Of a stretch of 64,000 nucleotides of DNA, positions 20,501-29,472 are shown one piece after another. This DNA comes from Vibrio gelatinilyticus (lineage in GTDB: Bacteria; Pseudomonadota; Gammaproteobacteria; Enterobacterales; Vibrionaceae), in assembly GCF_022836845.1 (NCBI RefSeq), contig NZ_JAJNNZ010000010.1, positions 62,001-126,000 on the forward strand, read 5' to 3'. The notes beneath the pieces were generated by a model. That model did not search any database. It had not been told where the DNA came from and saw only the letters and a program-made list of their open reading frames with translations. A program made the translations under genes and the position numbers. Position 1 is the first letter of the stretch; the number at the start of each line of letters is the position of its first letter.

Positions 20501-21073
20501 CAAAGAGGTGTCACTTTACAAGGCTGGCTCACCAACGTTTATCAATCTGGTTTGGTCCGTTTTCGAAGTGGTCGCTTGCGAGCCAATGATTACTTAAGTG
20601 CATGGATAGATCATTTATCTGCAAGCATCGCATTAGCCAATCAGCGTGTCATTGTTACTCATATGATTGGGTATGATAAAAAAGATGGCATTGTCCATCG
20701 TATTTATCCCGCATTGTCGACTGAGCAAGCACAGAGCTATTTGCAGGAATTGATCGATCTCTTCGTCACTGGTCAAGACGAGGCGCTGGCCTATTTTCCA
20801 GAAACGGCAATGGCCGGAGTGGAAGCCAACTTCAGTCGGGGAGTGTGGACACCAAATGATGAAAAAATGCTGACTAAAATGGAAGTTCGTTTTTGTGGGG
20901 GCTTTATGGCAACGGGTGAAGGAAGCAATGTGTATATTGCTCGAGTTTGGCCTAAATGGAGTGAAGAACTTGCACAAGCAGCGAAGCATTTGGCCTGTCG
21001 TGTGCTTGAAGCTCCACGAACCTTTAGTCAAAGTCCCGAAGAGTTTTATCAGCCAAATTCAGCGAGTGATTGA
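17567..21073 (+). CDS. recC: Exodeoxyribonuclease V gamma subunit RecC
   Basis: A 1168-residue RecC, the Chi-recognising subunit of the RecBCD helicase-nuclease for double-strand-break repair. The N-terminus matches family (IYHSNQIDVLKSLL, ILVQSPGMSQWLKMALAQ, FPLPATFIWDMF), and an inactivated helicase-like core is followed by a nuclease-like C-terminal fold. Translation begins at TTG 17567, because alignment to known RecC starts here and no ATG is nearby; AAAGGCAG lies 9 bases before. It is slightly longer than E. coli RecC (1122). Next comes recB after 210 bases, without the ptrA gene found between them in E. coli. Confidence 0.95.
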   Translation: MFTIYHSNQIDVLKSLLVALIKREPLANPFEQEQILVQSPGMSQWLKMALAQELGVAANLNFPLPATFIWDMFTQVLDDVPARSAFNKEAMTWKVMQLLPQHLQDPDFAPLASYLAEDDDGSKCYQLAEKIADIYDGYLVYRPEWIASWESGIDIAELSDEQPWQPKLWQALYDHTVNLDQSPYHRANLYEHFIDSLNHRRDAGLTLPKRLFVFGISSLPPRYLDALKALGQHIDVHLMFTNPCRYYWGDVRDKKYLAKLAARHRNHLEWQGSPDGLKFREEDQNVAQLKGSIEDNLEDEMHISDVGNSLLASMGKLGRDNLYLLSQLESHEIEAFVDIDKISLLQHIQSDIFNLEEHQNDDQILCSNHKPQIHKNDRSLTIHRCHSAMREVEVLHDNLLAMFDSDPELKPRDIIVMVADINSYSPAIQAVFGNAPGQRYIPFSISDRTADKESPLLNAFNQLLALPEMRCTSSELLELLEVPAISARFDLNEHDYRVIKQWVEESQIRWGLDESTAGEFDLPKLNQNSWKFGIQRMLAGYAMNEQAGLLSVDNEYIAPYQQVQGMQAEIAGKLAQFIDTVDYFRCQLSNSQSANHWRAIIHELVEQLFLVDSEGEMVVRAIRDTVANLNDQLNDARYEQALSPKIVRQYFLDKLSGARVSQRFLAGQVNFCTLMPMRSIPFKTVCLLGMNDGVYPRSMPPETFDLMNNRTKPGDRSRRDDDRYLFLEALLSAQNYLYISYVGRSIWDNTERVPSVLVSELTEYCEQNYCLTGDQALSVDESGEKLIEQISQEYSMVPFSPAHYGIGDDGYRSYAKEWLPSASQSRSSADKHTSRHAFQLAPIVLSDHHRLELDLTELQRFWRLPVQYLFNRRLKVSFEQNQYLIDDDEPFALNGLESYQLRDTLLADLVTVGTQEQTGYLQHFVENQKAQGYLPVGHFGELEYAANLAQTKELAEVISHLTGQSVDDIEINIQLTAEQRGVTLQGWLTNVYQSGLVRFRSGRLRANDYLSAWIDHLSASIALANQRVIVTHMIGYDKKDGIVHRIYPALSTEQAQSYLQELIDLFVTGQDEALAYFPETAMAGVEANFSRGVWTPNDEKMLTKMEVRFCGGFMATGEGSNVYIARVWPKWSEELAQAAKHLACRVLEAPRTFSQSPEEFYQPNSASD

Positions 21074-21283
21074 GAAAGGGAGTGGCCGCCAGGAAATTAT
21101 TATATGTAGGGATTTTACTGTACGGCCACAGGGTCAGAGGGACCACAAATTCTATGCGCGGATAGTAAAGAACCAATGACTTTGAGTCCGTGAAATAGAT
21201 CCCATTCCATAGCGAAGAATTAAATAAATATCCAATAATGTTCTGTTTTAGATCTTGGTTCACAACGATAGAGTTTTTTCTTT

Positions 21284-24200
21284 ATGTCAAAGAGTTACAT
21301 TAATCCCCCCGTTTCATTGAACGCGCTCTCTTTCCCTCTTCACGGGGCAAGGTTGATTGAAGCATCGGCAGGTACGGGGAAAACATTTACCATTGCGGGT
21401 TTGTATTTAAGATTATTGTTAGGTCATGGCGATGAGGGCTCTCGTCACCATCAACCTTTGACAGTGGATCAAATTCTGGTGGTGACGTTTACAGAAGCAG
21501 CAACGGCTGAGTTGCGTGATCGTATTCGTGCACGTATTCACCAAGCCCGCATTGCGTTTGCCAGAGGGAGCAGTGATGATCCCATCATAGCGCCTTTGCT
21601 CGAGCAAATTATCGATCGCCGTTTTGCTGTCAATACCTTGCTTCAAGCAGAGCGCCAAATGGATGAAGCCGCGGTTTACACCATTCATGGTTTTTGTCAA
21701 AGAACCCTTACTCAAAACGCGTTTGAATCGGGATCTCGATTTAACAACGAGTTCATCACCGATGAGACTCGTTTAAAGGCTCAAGTGGTCGCAGATTTCT
21801 GGCGTAGTCATTTTTACCCACTGTCCATGGAATTGACCAGTGAGGTTCGTAAGCTATGGTCCACACCGTCAGCCCTACTAGCCGATATAGGTCGTTATTT
21901 AACGGGGCCAGAGGTTGACCTACAAGGGACTGGTCAAGCGCAAGACTTGCATCAGCTTCACCAAGATAACTTAAAGGCTATTCAAGACATTAAGCGTACC
22001 TGGCTCGAAGCAACGAAAGATATTCTGGGCTGCATTAGCGATTCGGGGGTAAATAAACGCAGCTACACCAAAAAGTCACTGCCTACATGGATTGACAATG
22101 TTACTCGTTGGGCTGAGCAGGAGACTCTTGATTATTATTACCCAGATGTGATTGAAAGGTTTTCTCAGGCCGTTTTGATAGACAAAACACCGAAAGGAGA
22201 GCCACCTGTTCACTCGGTATTTTCTGCAATCGAAAAGTTTCTCGCCGAGCCACCAGAGCTAAAAACACCGCTATTGGCGATCGCCATAGGGCACTGCCGT
22301 CAGGCACTTTCACAAGCAAAACAAAGAAAGCAGTGGTTGTCATTTGATGATCTACTAACGCAACTTTCGGCGTCGTTGTCGTTGGACAATGGTGATTTAT
22401 TGGCTGAGAAGATACGCAGTCAGTATCCAGTTGCGATGATTGATGAATTTCAAGACACCGACCCACTTCAATATCAGATATTCAGCGATGTTTACCTCAA
22501 GCACCCTGAGTGCGGCTGGTTTATGATTGGCGATCCTAAGCAGGCCATCTACGGCTTCCGAGGCGCAGATATCTTTACCTATATCAGAGCAAGAAATCAG
22601 GTCACGGATCACTATACTCTGGCCACTAACTGGCGTTCGAGTGAGTCAATGGTCAATTGCGTCAATCAACTCTTTTCACAGGCCTCATCTCCTTTTATTT
22701 ATGACCAAGATATTCCTTTTGTGCCCGTGTCCGCAAGCCCTGTCGCCTCTAACCGACACTGGACATTAGAAGATAATCCGCAACCAGCCCTTCAGTTTTG
22801 GTTACAAGATGCGGATAAACCTGTGTCGAAGGGCGACTATCAGGACACGATGGCAATAGCCACTGCGCAACATATCATGCAAGTGCTGAGCAAAGCTCAA
22901 CAGGGACAAGCACGACTTATCAATGACCAGAAAACCAGCCCTATTAAGGCAGGAGATATTGCTGTTTTGGTGCGTACGGGAGCGGAAGGTCAGTTGATCA
23001 AACAGGCACTGGCCGACAAAGGTATTGCCAGCGTGTATCTCTCTAATCGTGATAGTGTTTTTTCTAGTACCGTCGCCATGGATATGCTGCGACTGCTGCA
23101 AGGTGTGTGGTATCAGGAAGACGAACGACTACTTAAAGCCGTATTGGCCTCAGAGCTATTTTCTCTGTCAGCGGACATACTCGATAGCCTTAACAATGAT
23201 GAAAACCTATGGGAGCAGATCGTGGCGGAATTTACCGGCTACCGTCTATTGTGGCAAAGCCGCGGCGTGTTGCCCATGTTACGCTCAGTACTTTTCACGC
23301 GTGATATCGCGAGTCGTTTATTGTCGCAATCGGGTGGAGAGCGATTACTCACCGATTTTCTGCATTTAGGCGAATTGTTGCAAGCTCAAAGGCAGGATCT
23401 AGAAAGCGAAAGTGCGTTAATGCGCTGGTTTGGTCAGGCTATTGAGGATGCCGAACAGGGCATCAGTGCGGCCGAAGAGCATATCCAGCGCCTTGAGTCA
23501 GAGAAGAATTTGGTGCAAATTATCACCATCCACAAGTCTAAAGGGTTGGAGTATGATCTGGTTTACCTACCATTTGTATTGAGTTATCGAGAAGCCAGCG
23601 AAGCCAAGTATTACGATGAAATGTTGCAGAAGTCGACCCTGGATCTTCGTCAGTCACGCGAGGCATTGGCACAAGCCGATAAAGAGCGCCTTGCTGAGGA
23701 TTTGCGCTTAATCTATGTGGCGATTACACGTGCCGTGTACGGCTGCTTTGTCGGTGTAGCACCAATACGCAACGGCCGTTCGAGCAAAGAGCCCACCGGG
23801 GTTCATAGAAGTGCCATGGGGTACCTGCTTCAAAATGCTCTCGAGGGAGGAGTGGCAGAGCTGCAATCAGCGTTAACTAAGCTGCAAGGCTATCATCAGG
23901 CGATCGAGATTTGCCAACCTCCAGTGGGCGACTCAGAGCAATATATTGACAATCAGAGCAGTACTGAAGAGTTAACAGCACAATCGCTTAGTTGTGACAT
24001 TGATAGTGATTGGAGAATTACCAGTTACTCAGGCATTGTTAAACAAGGTCATCACCATCACGACAATGAAGTGCTCATTGAAGCTTCAGGGTTGGACATT
24101 GATTCGATAGATGAGCAGTCCGATGATGAAGTGGTTGAGCCTGAGGTGAATATTTATCACTTTCCTAAAGGCGCACAACCCGGGACTTTCTTACACACGA

Positions 24201-24907
24201 TTTTTGAGGAGGTTGAGTTTACCCTGTCTTCCTATTCAGAAGCCAACCAGTCCATAATCGCACACCTGCTTGAAAAGGAACAATACCCAGATCACTGGTT
24301 GCCCGTAATTCAGGATATGGTTGATCGTGTTTTAGACAAGCCGCTGGATGGCCAGTCGATGACCTTGAGAAGTAAAGGTAAAGATCAGCGCTTAGTCGAG
24401 ATGGAATTTTTACTGCCAATTGAGGTGCTCGATGCCATCTCATTAAATAGCGTCATTCAAAAGTTTGATGAGCTGTCAGTAAGGGCATCTTCTCTAGGTT
24501 TTAAAACCGTGCGTGGCATGTTGAAAGGTTTCATTGACCTGGTCTTTGAACACGAGGGGAAATATTATGTTCTTGATTGGAAATCCAATCACTTAGGGGA
24601 TGATCCCAGTCACTATCAACAATTTCAACTAGAGCAGGCAATGATTGATCATCGTTACGATCTGCAATATCAAATTTACGCCTTGGCGCTGCATCGTTTC
24701 TTAAAATCACGGGTTGCGAATTATAGCTACAAACAACATTTCGGTGGCGTGTACTATCTTTTCCTCCGCGGTATTGATGGTGTGGGTGATACGGGGATTT
24801 TCCACGCAAAGCCTAAGAAAGAGCTGCTGAACGAGTTGGATAATTTGATTTCGGGGAAAAAAATTCAGACAGCAGCAGCAAATGAACAGTTAGGAATGGA
24901 CTTTTAA
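21284..24907 (+). CDS. recB: Exodeoxyribonuclease V beta subunit RecB
   Basis: A 1207-residue SF1A helicase plus nuclease. The Walker A ASAGTGKT is at residues 27-34, Walker B-type AMIDEFQDTDPLQ near 385 and ATNWRSSESM (motif IV) near 450. The C-terminal PD-(D/E)xK nuclease has FIDLVF and VLDWKSNHLG around 1084-1100 with the essential Asp and Lys. RecB is the 3'-5' motor and the only nuclease of RecBCD and loads RecA after Chi. The ribosome site before the ATG is poor (GAG 12 bases away). The stop overlaps the recD ATG (TAATG), coupling their translation. The 210 bases between recC and recB contain no ORF or clear terminator. Confidence 0.97.
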   Translation: MSKSYINPPVSLNALSFPLHGARLIEASAGTGKTFTIAGLYLRLLLGHGDEGSRHHQPLTVDQILVVTFTEAATAELRDRIRARIHQARIAFARGSSDDPIIAPLLEQIIDRRFAVNTLLQAERQMDEAAVYTIHGFCQRTLTQNAFESGSRFNNEFITDETRLKAQVVADFWRSHFYPLSMELTSEVRKLWSTPSALLADIGRYLTGPEVDLQGTGQAQDLHQLHQDNLKAIQDIKRTWLEATKDILGCISDSGVNKRSYTKKSLPTWIDNVTRWAEQETLDYYYPDVIERFSQAVLIDKTPKGEPPVHSVFSAIEKFLAEPPELKTPLLAIAIGHCRQALSQAKQRKQWLSFDDLLTQLSASLSLDNGDLLAEKIRSQYPVAMIDEFQDTDPLQYQIFSDVYLKHPECGWFMIGDPKQAIYGFRGADIFTYIRARNQVTDHYTLATNWRSSESMVNCVNQLFSQASSPFIYDQDIPFVPVSASPVASNRHWTLEDNPQPALQFWLQDADKPVSKGDYQDTMAIATAQHIMQVLSKAQQGQARLINDQKTSPIKAGDIAVLVRTGAEGQLIKQALADKGIASVYLSNRDSVFSSTVAMDMLRLLQGVWYQEDERLLKAVLASELFSLSADILDSLNNDENLWEQIVAEFTGYRLLWQSRGVLPMLRSVLFTRDIASRLLSQSGGERLLTDFLHLGELLQAQRQDLESESALMRWFGQAIEDAEQGISAAEEHIQRLESEKNLVQIITIHKSKGLEYDLVYLPFVLSYREASEAKYYDEMLQKSTLDLRQSREALAQADKERLAEDLRLIYVAITRAVYGCFVGVAPIRNGRSSKEPTGVHRSAMGYLLQNALEGGVAELQSALTKLQGYHQAIEICQPPVGDSEQYIDNQSSTEELTAQSLSCDIDSDWRITSYSGIVKQGHHHHDNEVLIEASGLDIDSIDEQSDDEVVEPEVNIYHFPKGAQPGTFLHTIFEEVEFTLSSYSEANQSIIAHLLEKEQYPDHWLPVIQDMVDRVLDKPLDGQSMTLRSKGKDQRLVEMEFLLPIEVLDAISLNSVIQKFDELSVRASSLGFKTVRGMLKGFIDLVFEHEGKYYVLDWKSNHLGDDPSHYQQFQLEQAMIDHRYDLQYQIYALALHRFLKSRVANYSYKQHFGGVYYLFLRGIDGVGDTGIFHAKPKKELLNELDNLISGKKIQTAAANEQLGMDF

Positions 24908-27042
24908 TGTTAAACCAATCACCAGATTATCCATCTATTCTCGCGCTACTTTTTGAGAAAAAGGCTATTCGTCCGCTCGACTGGCAGTTTGCAAAATTTA
25001 TTGGCGCAATTGAGCGCCATTGCACTGATGAGGTGATGTTTCTTGCCGCTTTGCTCAGTCAGCAGCTAGGGCAGGGGCATATCTGTTTGCCGTTGATATT
25101 TTCATCGCAACTAACAGCGAGCGCGCAGCTTAATGTTTATGGCGAATTGGCCCAATTGATTGATGAGCGCGTCGCGAAGACTGATTGGCAGAGCGTCGTT
25201 CAGCTTTCAAGCACCATTGCTATTGATGATGTGGGGGATGGGGCTTCACCGTTAGTTTGGCAGTCAGGACGACTCTACTTGCAACGCTATTTTGATTACG
25301 AGCAGCGTATTGGTCAGCGTTTGTATAACTTGGCGATGCCGATCACTATGTCGCCATCACAAGTTGAAAAAATGGCAAGCTTACTGGATCGACTCTTTTC
25401 CCGAGAGTACGGCTACTTGTTTGAACGTTTAGCGCAAGAAAGTGCCTTGGGCTCGACACAAGTAAAGCGTCAGCAAGTGGTGTGTGACTATCTCGATATT
25501 ACGACCCCGAATGTTATCAACTGGGAACGTGTTGAAGACGTGATTGCTCAGGCCAAGACATCACAACACCTTGAGAAGCTTTCTGAGATCATCCCCCTTA
25601 CCGCTTGCCTTAACTGGCAAAAAGTTGCGGCAGCGGTTGCCTTAACAAGGCGTTTTGCCGTGATCTCTGGAGGGCCGGGTACAGGAAAAACCACCACGGT
25701 GACAAAATTGCTTGCGGCTCTGGTAGAGCAAGGTAACGAACAGCAGCAGAGCCTGTCGATTAAGTTGGTGGCACCAACCGGAAAAGCCGCTGCACGATTA
25801 ACAGAATCGATAGGTAAAGCGTTAAATCAGTTGGCCATTGATCCAGAAGTCAAAGCGCAGATCCCAACGGAGTCGAGTACACTGCACCGCTTGCTGGGAG
25901 CAATCCCGAATCAGGCCGAATACCGTCATAACAGCAAAAACCCGCTTCACTTAGATGTGTTAGTGCTCGATGAAGCGTCTATGGTGGACTTGTCCATGAT
26001 GTACAAATTGCTGCAAGCTCTTCCGAAACATGCAAGGCTGATCCTGCTAGGGGATAAAGATCAGTTGGCGTCGGTTGAAGCCGGAGCAGTACTGGCGGAT
26101 ATCTGTGCATTTACCGAGCACGGCTACAGTAGTGAGCAAAATGATGCGATCAGGCGTCTGACTCAGTTTGATTGCTCGTTGGAGTCCAGACTAGGTGGTT
26201 CGGCAATCGGTGACAGCTTATGTGTGTTGCAAAAAAGCTATCGATTTGACGCCCGATCAGGAATAGGCCAACTGGCGAAGAGCGTGAACAATGGCGATGT
26301 GCCAGGCTTTCGCCGAGTTTGGGAGCAGGGATTTAACGATATTGAGTGGCAACCGCTTAGTGCCGATGCGTATCAAAAGTTGATCGCTAGGATGGCGTCG
26401 GTATATCGTCCCTATATCAGTGCGATTGCCGAAGAACCTGAGATTAACTTGCGTGGGGAGCCACTGCTTAATTGGCAGCATCAACACGCTCTGGCCGCTC
26501 TTAACCTTTTTGCGAAGAACCGATTGTTGTGCGCAGTACGCGAGGGAGATTTTGGAGTCGTAGGCGTGAATCAACGTATTGAAGGGCGTTTAAAGCAACG
26601 TGGCATTATCGTTAACAAGGACGATACATGGTATCAGGGACGCCCAATTATGGTGACAAAAAACGATCACGGACTTGGGCTTTTTAATGGGGATATTGGT
26701 CTTTGTATGTGGGATCACTCGAGTGAGGTACCTAGGCTTAAAGTTTTTTTTGAGTTACCTGACGGTTCAATCAAATCGGTACTGCCAAGTCGCGTGCCTG
26801 AACACGAGACGGCTTATGCCATGACCATTCATAAATCGCAGGGAAGTGAATTTGAACACACCTTCTTGTTGTTGCCCGCGGACTACTCGCCAATTTTAAC
26901 CAAAGAGTTGATATATACCGGGATAACTAGGGCCAAGCATCAGTTGTCGCTTATTGCGGATGCGAGCGTATTGGCTAAGGGGATCCGTCAGGTGACGGTA
27001 AGGCACAGTGGCTTAATAGATAAGTTGGCAGGAAAAGGGTAG
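24907..27042 (+). CDS. recD: Exodeoxyribonuclease V alpha subunit RecD
   Basis: A 711-residue SF1B helicase, the 5'-3' motor of RecBCD. After an approximately 240-residue N-terminal RecB-binding domain, Walker A GGPGTGKTTT lies at about 254-263, GKAAARL (Ia) follows, DEASMVDL is the Walker B, and C-terminal YAMTIHKSQGSEF and YTGITRAKHQLSLI are motifs V and VI. It is longer than E. coli RecD (608), mainly through inserts around 395-420. Its start overlaps the recB stop by one base. It is last in the recCBD cluster. Confidence 0.96.
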   Translation: MLNQSPDYPSILALLFEKKAIRPLDWQFAKFIGAIERHCTDEVMFLAALLSQQLGQGHICLPLIFSSQLTASAQLNVYGELAQLIDERVAKTDWQSVVQLSSTIAIDDVGDGASPLVWQSGRLYLQRYFDYEQRIGQRLYNLAMPITMSPSQVEKMASLLDRLFSREYGYLFERLAQESALGSTQVKRQQVVCDYLDITTPNVINWERVEDVIAQAKTSQHLEKLSEIIPLTACLNWQKVAAAVALTRRFAVISGGPGTGKTTTVTKLLAALVEQGNEQQQSLSIKLVAPTGKAAARLTESIGKALNQLAIDPEVKAQIPTESSTLHRLLGAIPNQAEYRHNSKNPLHLDVLVLDEASMVDLSMMYKLLQALPKHARLILLGDKDQLASVEAGAVLADICAFTEHGYSSEQNDAIRRLTQFDCSLESRLGGSAIGDSLCVLQKSYRFDARSGIGQLAKSVNNGDVPGFRRVWEQGFNDIEWQPLSADAYQKLIARMASVYRPYISAIAEEPEINLRGEPLLNWQHQHALAALNLFAKNRLLCAVREGDFGVVGVNQRIEGRLKQRGIIVNKDDTWYQGRPIMVTKNDHGLGLFNGDIGLCMWDHSSEVPRLKVFFELPDGSIKSVLPSRVPEHETAYAMTIHKSQGSEFEHTFLLLPADYSPILTKELIYTGITRAKHQLSLIADASVLAKGIRQVTVRHSGLIDKLAGKG

Positions 27043-27078
27043 AACGACACCGTCCTTGGTGAGCTTGGCAGATGGTGG

Positions 27079-27258
27079 TTAGTCAAAAGCCTCGGTAAAA
27101 GTGATGGTATTGATTTGGTACTGTTCTTGATAAAGGAGTATCAGTGAGCGGATTGGTTCACTTGCAGGAAACACGCAGTGAACGTTCAGTCCGCGGAGAA
27201 AATGGTTTTCTGCCATATCCCAGAAACTCTGGGTGGAATTACAAATGATGGTGCGCAT
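27079..27258 (-). CDS. Uncharacterised 59-residue ORF between recD and argA
   Basis: An open frame of 59 codons (61 if the ATG two codons earlier is used) starting after AAGAG with 8-base spacing. The product is soluble, with two Cys and a globular-looking mix (MRTIICNSTQSFWDMAENHF, then HCVFPASEPIRSLILLYQE); no motif is recognised. It converges on recD with 36 bases between and lies 200 bases downstream of argA on the same strand. Ribosome site, position and composition favour a real gene, but no homology is known to me, so a chance ORF is possible. Confidence 0.45.
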   Translation of the reverse strand: MRTIICNSTQSFWDMAENHFLRGLNVHCVFPASEPIRSLILLYQEQYQINTITFTEAFD

Positions 27259-27408
27259 AGACATTGCTCTTAATTACTTAACACGTGGTGTTTGTAGCAA
27301 TCCGTGCACGCTCAGTTCACCAAAAATCGCATGAATACTGAGAGTCCTGTCGCAAATACTGCTTGCGTTTGTTGGAATTTTAACCAAGTTGACCCGCGAA
27401 TGAAAGGA

Positions 27409-27452
27409 GCAAATGCAAATAATTTCATTCAATCATTTGCATTTGCATTTGC
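27409..27452. repeat. ATTTGC-repeat inverted repeat after argA
   Basis: GCAAATGCAAAT (27409-27420) pairs perfectly with ATTTGCATTTGC (27435-27446) across a 14-base loop; a third ATTTGC copy extends the right arm to 27452. It begins six bases beyond the argA stop codon on the minus strand. There is no strong T tract, so it is a weak terminator at best or a 3'-end stabilising hairpin. The rest of the 200-base stretch to the small ORF shows nothing clear. Confidence 0.7.
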
Positions 27453-27457
27453 AGCGT

Positions 27458-28798
27458 CTAATAGACTTTTAGCGACAAAATCTTTGATTTCCTTTGATAA
27501 TTATAGAGATCTTGCTTTGCCATAGGTAAGGATTCAACCCCAATTTCATGGAAGCCTTGCTCTCGGAACCAGTGCAGACTGTGAGTCGTAAGTACAAAGA
27601 TTTGTTCGATCTTTTTCGCTTTTGATTGATGCTTCATGTGGTTGAGCAGCACTGCGCCGCGATTGCCATCTCGGTAGTCCCGGTGAATCGCCACGCAGGC
27701 CATTTCTGCCATTTGTTCATCAGGGTAGGGGTAGAGTGCCGCGCAACCGATGACCAAACCATCTTTCTCGATCAATGTGAATTGATGGATTTCTTGTTCA
27801 AGTTGCTCTCGTGAACGTCGAACCAAAATTCCTTGTTCTTCCAAAGGTCGAATAAGATCAAATATGCCGCCGATATCGTCTATGTTAGCTTGTCTGACTT
27901 GTTCTGCACTTGCCATAACCATTTGAGTTCCAATGCCATCAAACGAGAACAGTTCTTGAATTAGTGCACCATCAAGCTTGTAACTAATTAGATGACAGCG
28001 GGGCACACCTGCACGACAAGCCATTTTGGCTCCGTGTAGAAAGCGCAAAATGCCATTATCTGGGCTGTTGTCCTTGTCTTGTTGCTTTTCCAATCGAGCA
28101 GAGATATCGTCGGCTTCGCTTGGGAACAACTCGGCAATGGCGTTGCCCTCTCGATCAAGCACCCCTTGCTCAGAACAAAACCCAATTAGCTTCTCGGCTT
28201 TTAGTTTGATGGCAACTTGAGTCGCGACATCTTCTGATAGTAAGTTGAACGATTCGCCAGTCACAGAGCCAGCAACGGGCCCGAGGAGCACAATCGAGCC
28301 TTGCTCTAATACTCGGTTAATACCTTGGGTATCAATGCGCCTGACTTTACCACTATGACAATAGTCCACCCCATCATCGACACCGAGTGGTTGGGCAATG
28401 ACAAAGTTGCCGCTCACAACGTTAAGTTGTGTGCCAGCCATAGGCGTATTGTTTAGGCTCATCGACAACTTAGCTGTAATGGCAAGTTGCAGCTGCCCCG
28501 TTGCTTGCATGACATAGTTTAAGCATTGCTCGTCGGTTACACGAGTCTGTTTGTGGTAAGGCGCATGGTAGTTATTGCTTTGCAGTATTTGGTTTATTTG
28601 TGGCCTGGCACCATGCACGAGAACCAGTTTTACACCCAAACTATGCAATAAAGCGATATCGCTGATGATGTTAGCAAAGTTTTTATCCGCGACGGCCTCA
28701 CCGCTCAACGTGATGACCATTGTCTTACCACGATGGGCATTAACGTAAGGGGTAGATTGTCGAAACCCTTCGACCAGTGCGGTGCTGCGTATTTTCAC
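27458..28798 (-). CDS. argA: N-acetylglutamate synthase (ArgA)
   Basis: A 446-residue classical ArgA making N-acetylglutamate from acetyl-CoA and glutamate, the first arginine step. An amino-acid-kinase-like domain (about 1-285; [30 protein letters not shown]) binds arginine for feedback inhibition but lacks kinase function. A C-terminal GNAT domain (about 295-446; [36 protein letters not shown]) is catalytic. It is monocistronic as far as can be seen. An ARG box lies 35 bases upstream of the start. Confidence 0.96.
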   Translation of the reverse strand: MKIRSTALVEGFRQSTPYVNAHRGKTMVITLSGEAVADKNFANIISDIALLHSLGVKLVLVHGARPQINQILQSNNYHAPYHKQTRVTDEQCLNYVMQATGQLQLAITAKLSMSLNNTPMAGTQLNVVSGNFVIAQPLGVDDGVDYCHSGKVRRIDTQGINRVLEQGSIVLLGPVAGSVTGESFNLLSEDVATQVAIKLKAEKLIGFCSEQGVLDREGNAIAELFPSEADDISARLEKQQDKDNSPDNGILRFLHGAKMACRAGVPRCHLISYKLDGALIQELFSFDGIGTQMVMASAEQVRQANIDDIGGIFDLIRPLEEQGILVRRSREQLEQEIHQFTLIEKDGLVIGCAALYPYPDEQMAEMACVAIHRDYRDGNRGAVLLNHMKHQSKAKKIEQIFVLTTHSLHWFREQGFHEIGVESLPMAKQDLYNYQRKSKILSLKVY

Positions 28799-28829
28799 TC
28801 AGATAACTCCTTTATATTTATGCTTAAAT

Positions 28830-28847
28830 AATGACTTTTTATTCAGA
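28830..28847. promoter_or_regulatory. ARG box (ArgR operator) of argA
   Basis: TGACTTTTTATTCA (28832-28845) matches the ArgR consensus TGAATWWWWATTCA at 13 of 14 positions. It sits 31-49 bases upstream of the argA ATG. A second adjacent box, usual for ArgR, is only weakly suggested. Confidence 0.7.
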
Positions 28848-28962
28848 TAAGTGCAAGTGTAAATTTTTGGAAGCAAGCGCAAATAAATACGAGACTAGAT
28901 TCCTAATTATTTCAGATAAACGTAAAGTGATAGGTTCTTAAGAAAGGTGTCTAAGGTGTGGT

Positions 28963-29403
28963 ATGGGATCAAATACCGATGGTATTGCTAACGAAGTGAT
29001 TGTAGAAGACGCGCTTCGCCCGAATAAATGGTTAGAGCGCTCATTATTACTACTGGCTTTAATCGGAACCGTTGCGGTTGCCAGCTTATACAGTGACCTT
29101 TACCAGCGATTTAAAGAATACAACAATCCGAAGTCGATGGTATTCGGTACGTGGACAGAGCAAGGCGCTGCTCCCTTTAGCACTGATGCCTTTACTTTGA
29201 GCCCATTAGGCGTGTTAGTGAACAGCCGCATTGTCGCAACCGATTTTGCCTGGGATGGCAATGAGCTGAGTTATCAGCAAGGCGGAGTCGAGCATCGCTA
29301 TCAGATCATCAATGAGACAAAGACTGAAATGCGCAAGGTTTCACCAACCTATTACAGCCCTTTGTTTGTATTGTCAGGAAAACACAAAAAAAACCTACGT
29401 TAA
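28963..29403 (+). CDS. DUF2850-like single-pass membrane protein
   Basis: A 146-residue protein with one helix (about 25-45; WLERSLLLLALIGTVAVASL) and an extracytoplasmic domain. The strand VFGTWTEQGAAPFSTDAFTL and C-terminal SPLFVLSGKHKKNLR resemble the Vibrio DUF2850 family as I remember it. It is divergent from argA with 164 bases between. The 69-base gap to mltA has no terminator, so cotranscription with mltA is possible. The function is unknown. Confidence 0.65.
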   Translation: MGSNTDGIANEVIVEDALRPNKWLERSLLLLALIGTVAVASLYSDLYQRFKEYNNPKSMVFGTWTEQGAAPFSTDAFTLSPLGVLVNSRIVATDFAWDGNELSYQQGGVEHRYQIINETKTEMRKVSPTYYSPLFVLSGKHKKNLR

Positions 29404-29472
29404 TTACGCTAATCATTGAGATTTCCTTTGGAGTTTGCCATTCTGAATGCATCAACTCTGAGGGATAACAAC

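Noticed and set aside
21074..21283. Remnant of ptrA or other gene between recC and recB.
   Set aside because: Neither strand shows a frame resembling a pitrilysin; short ORFs there have no ribosome site or motif.
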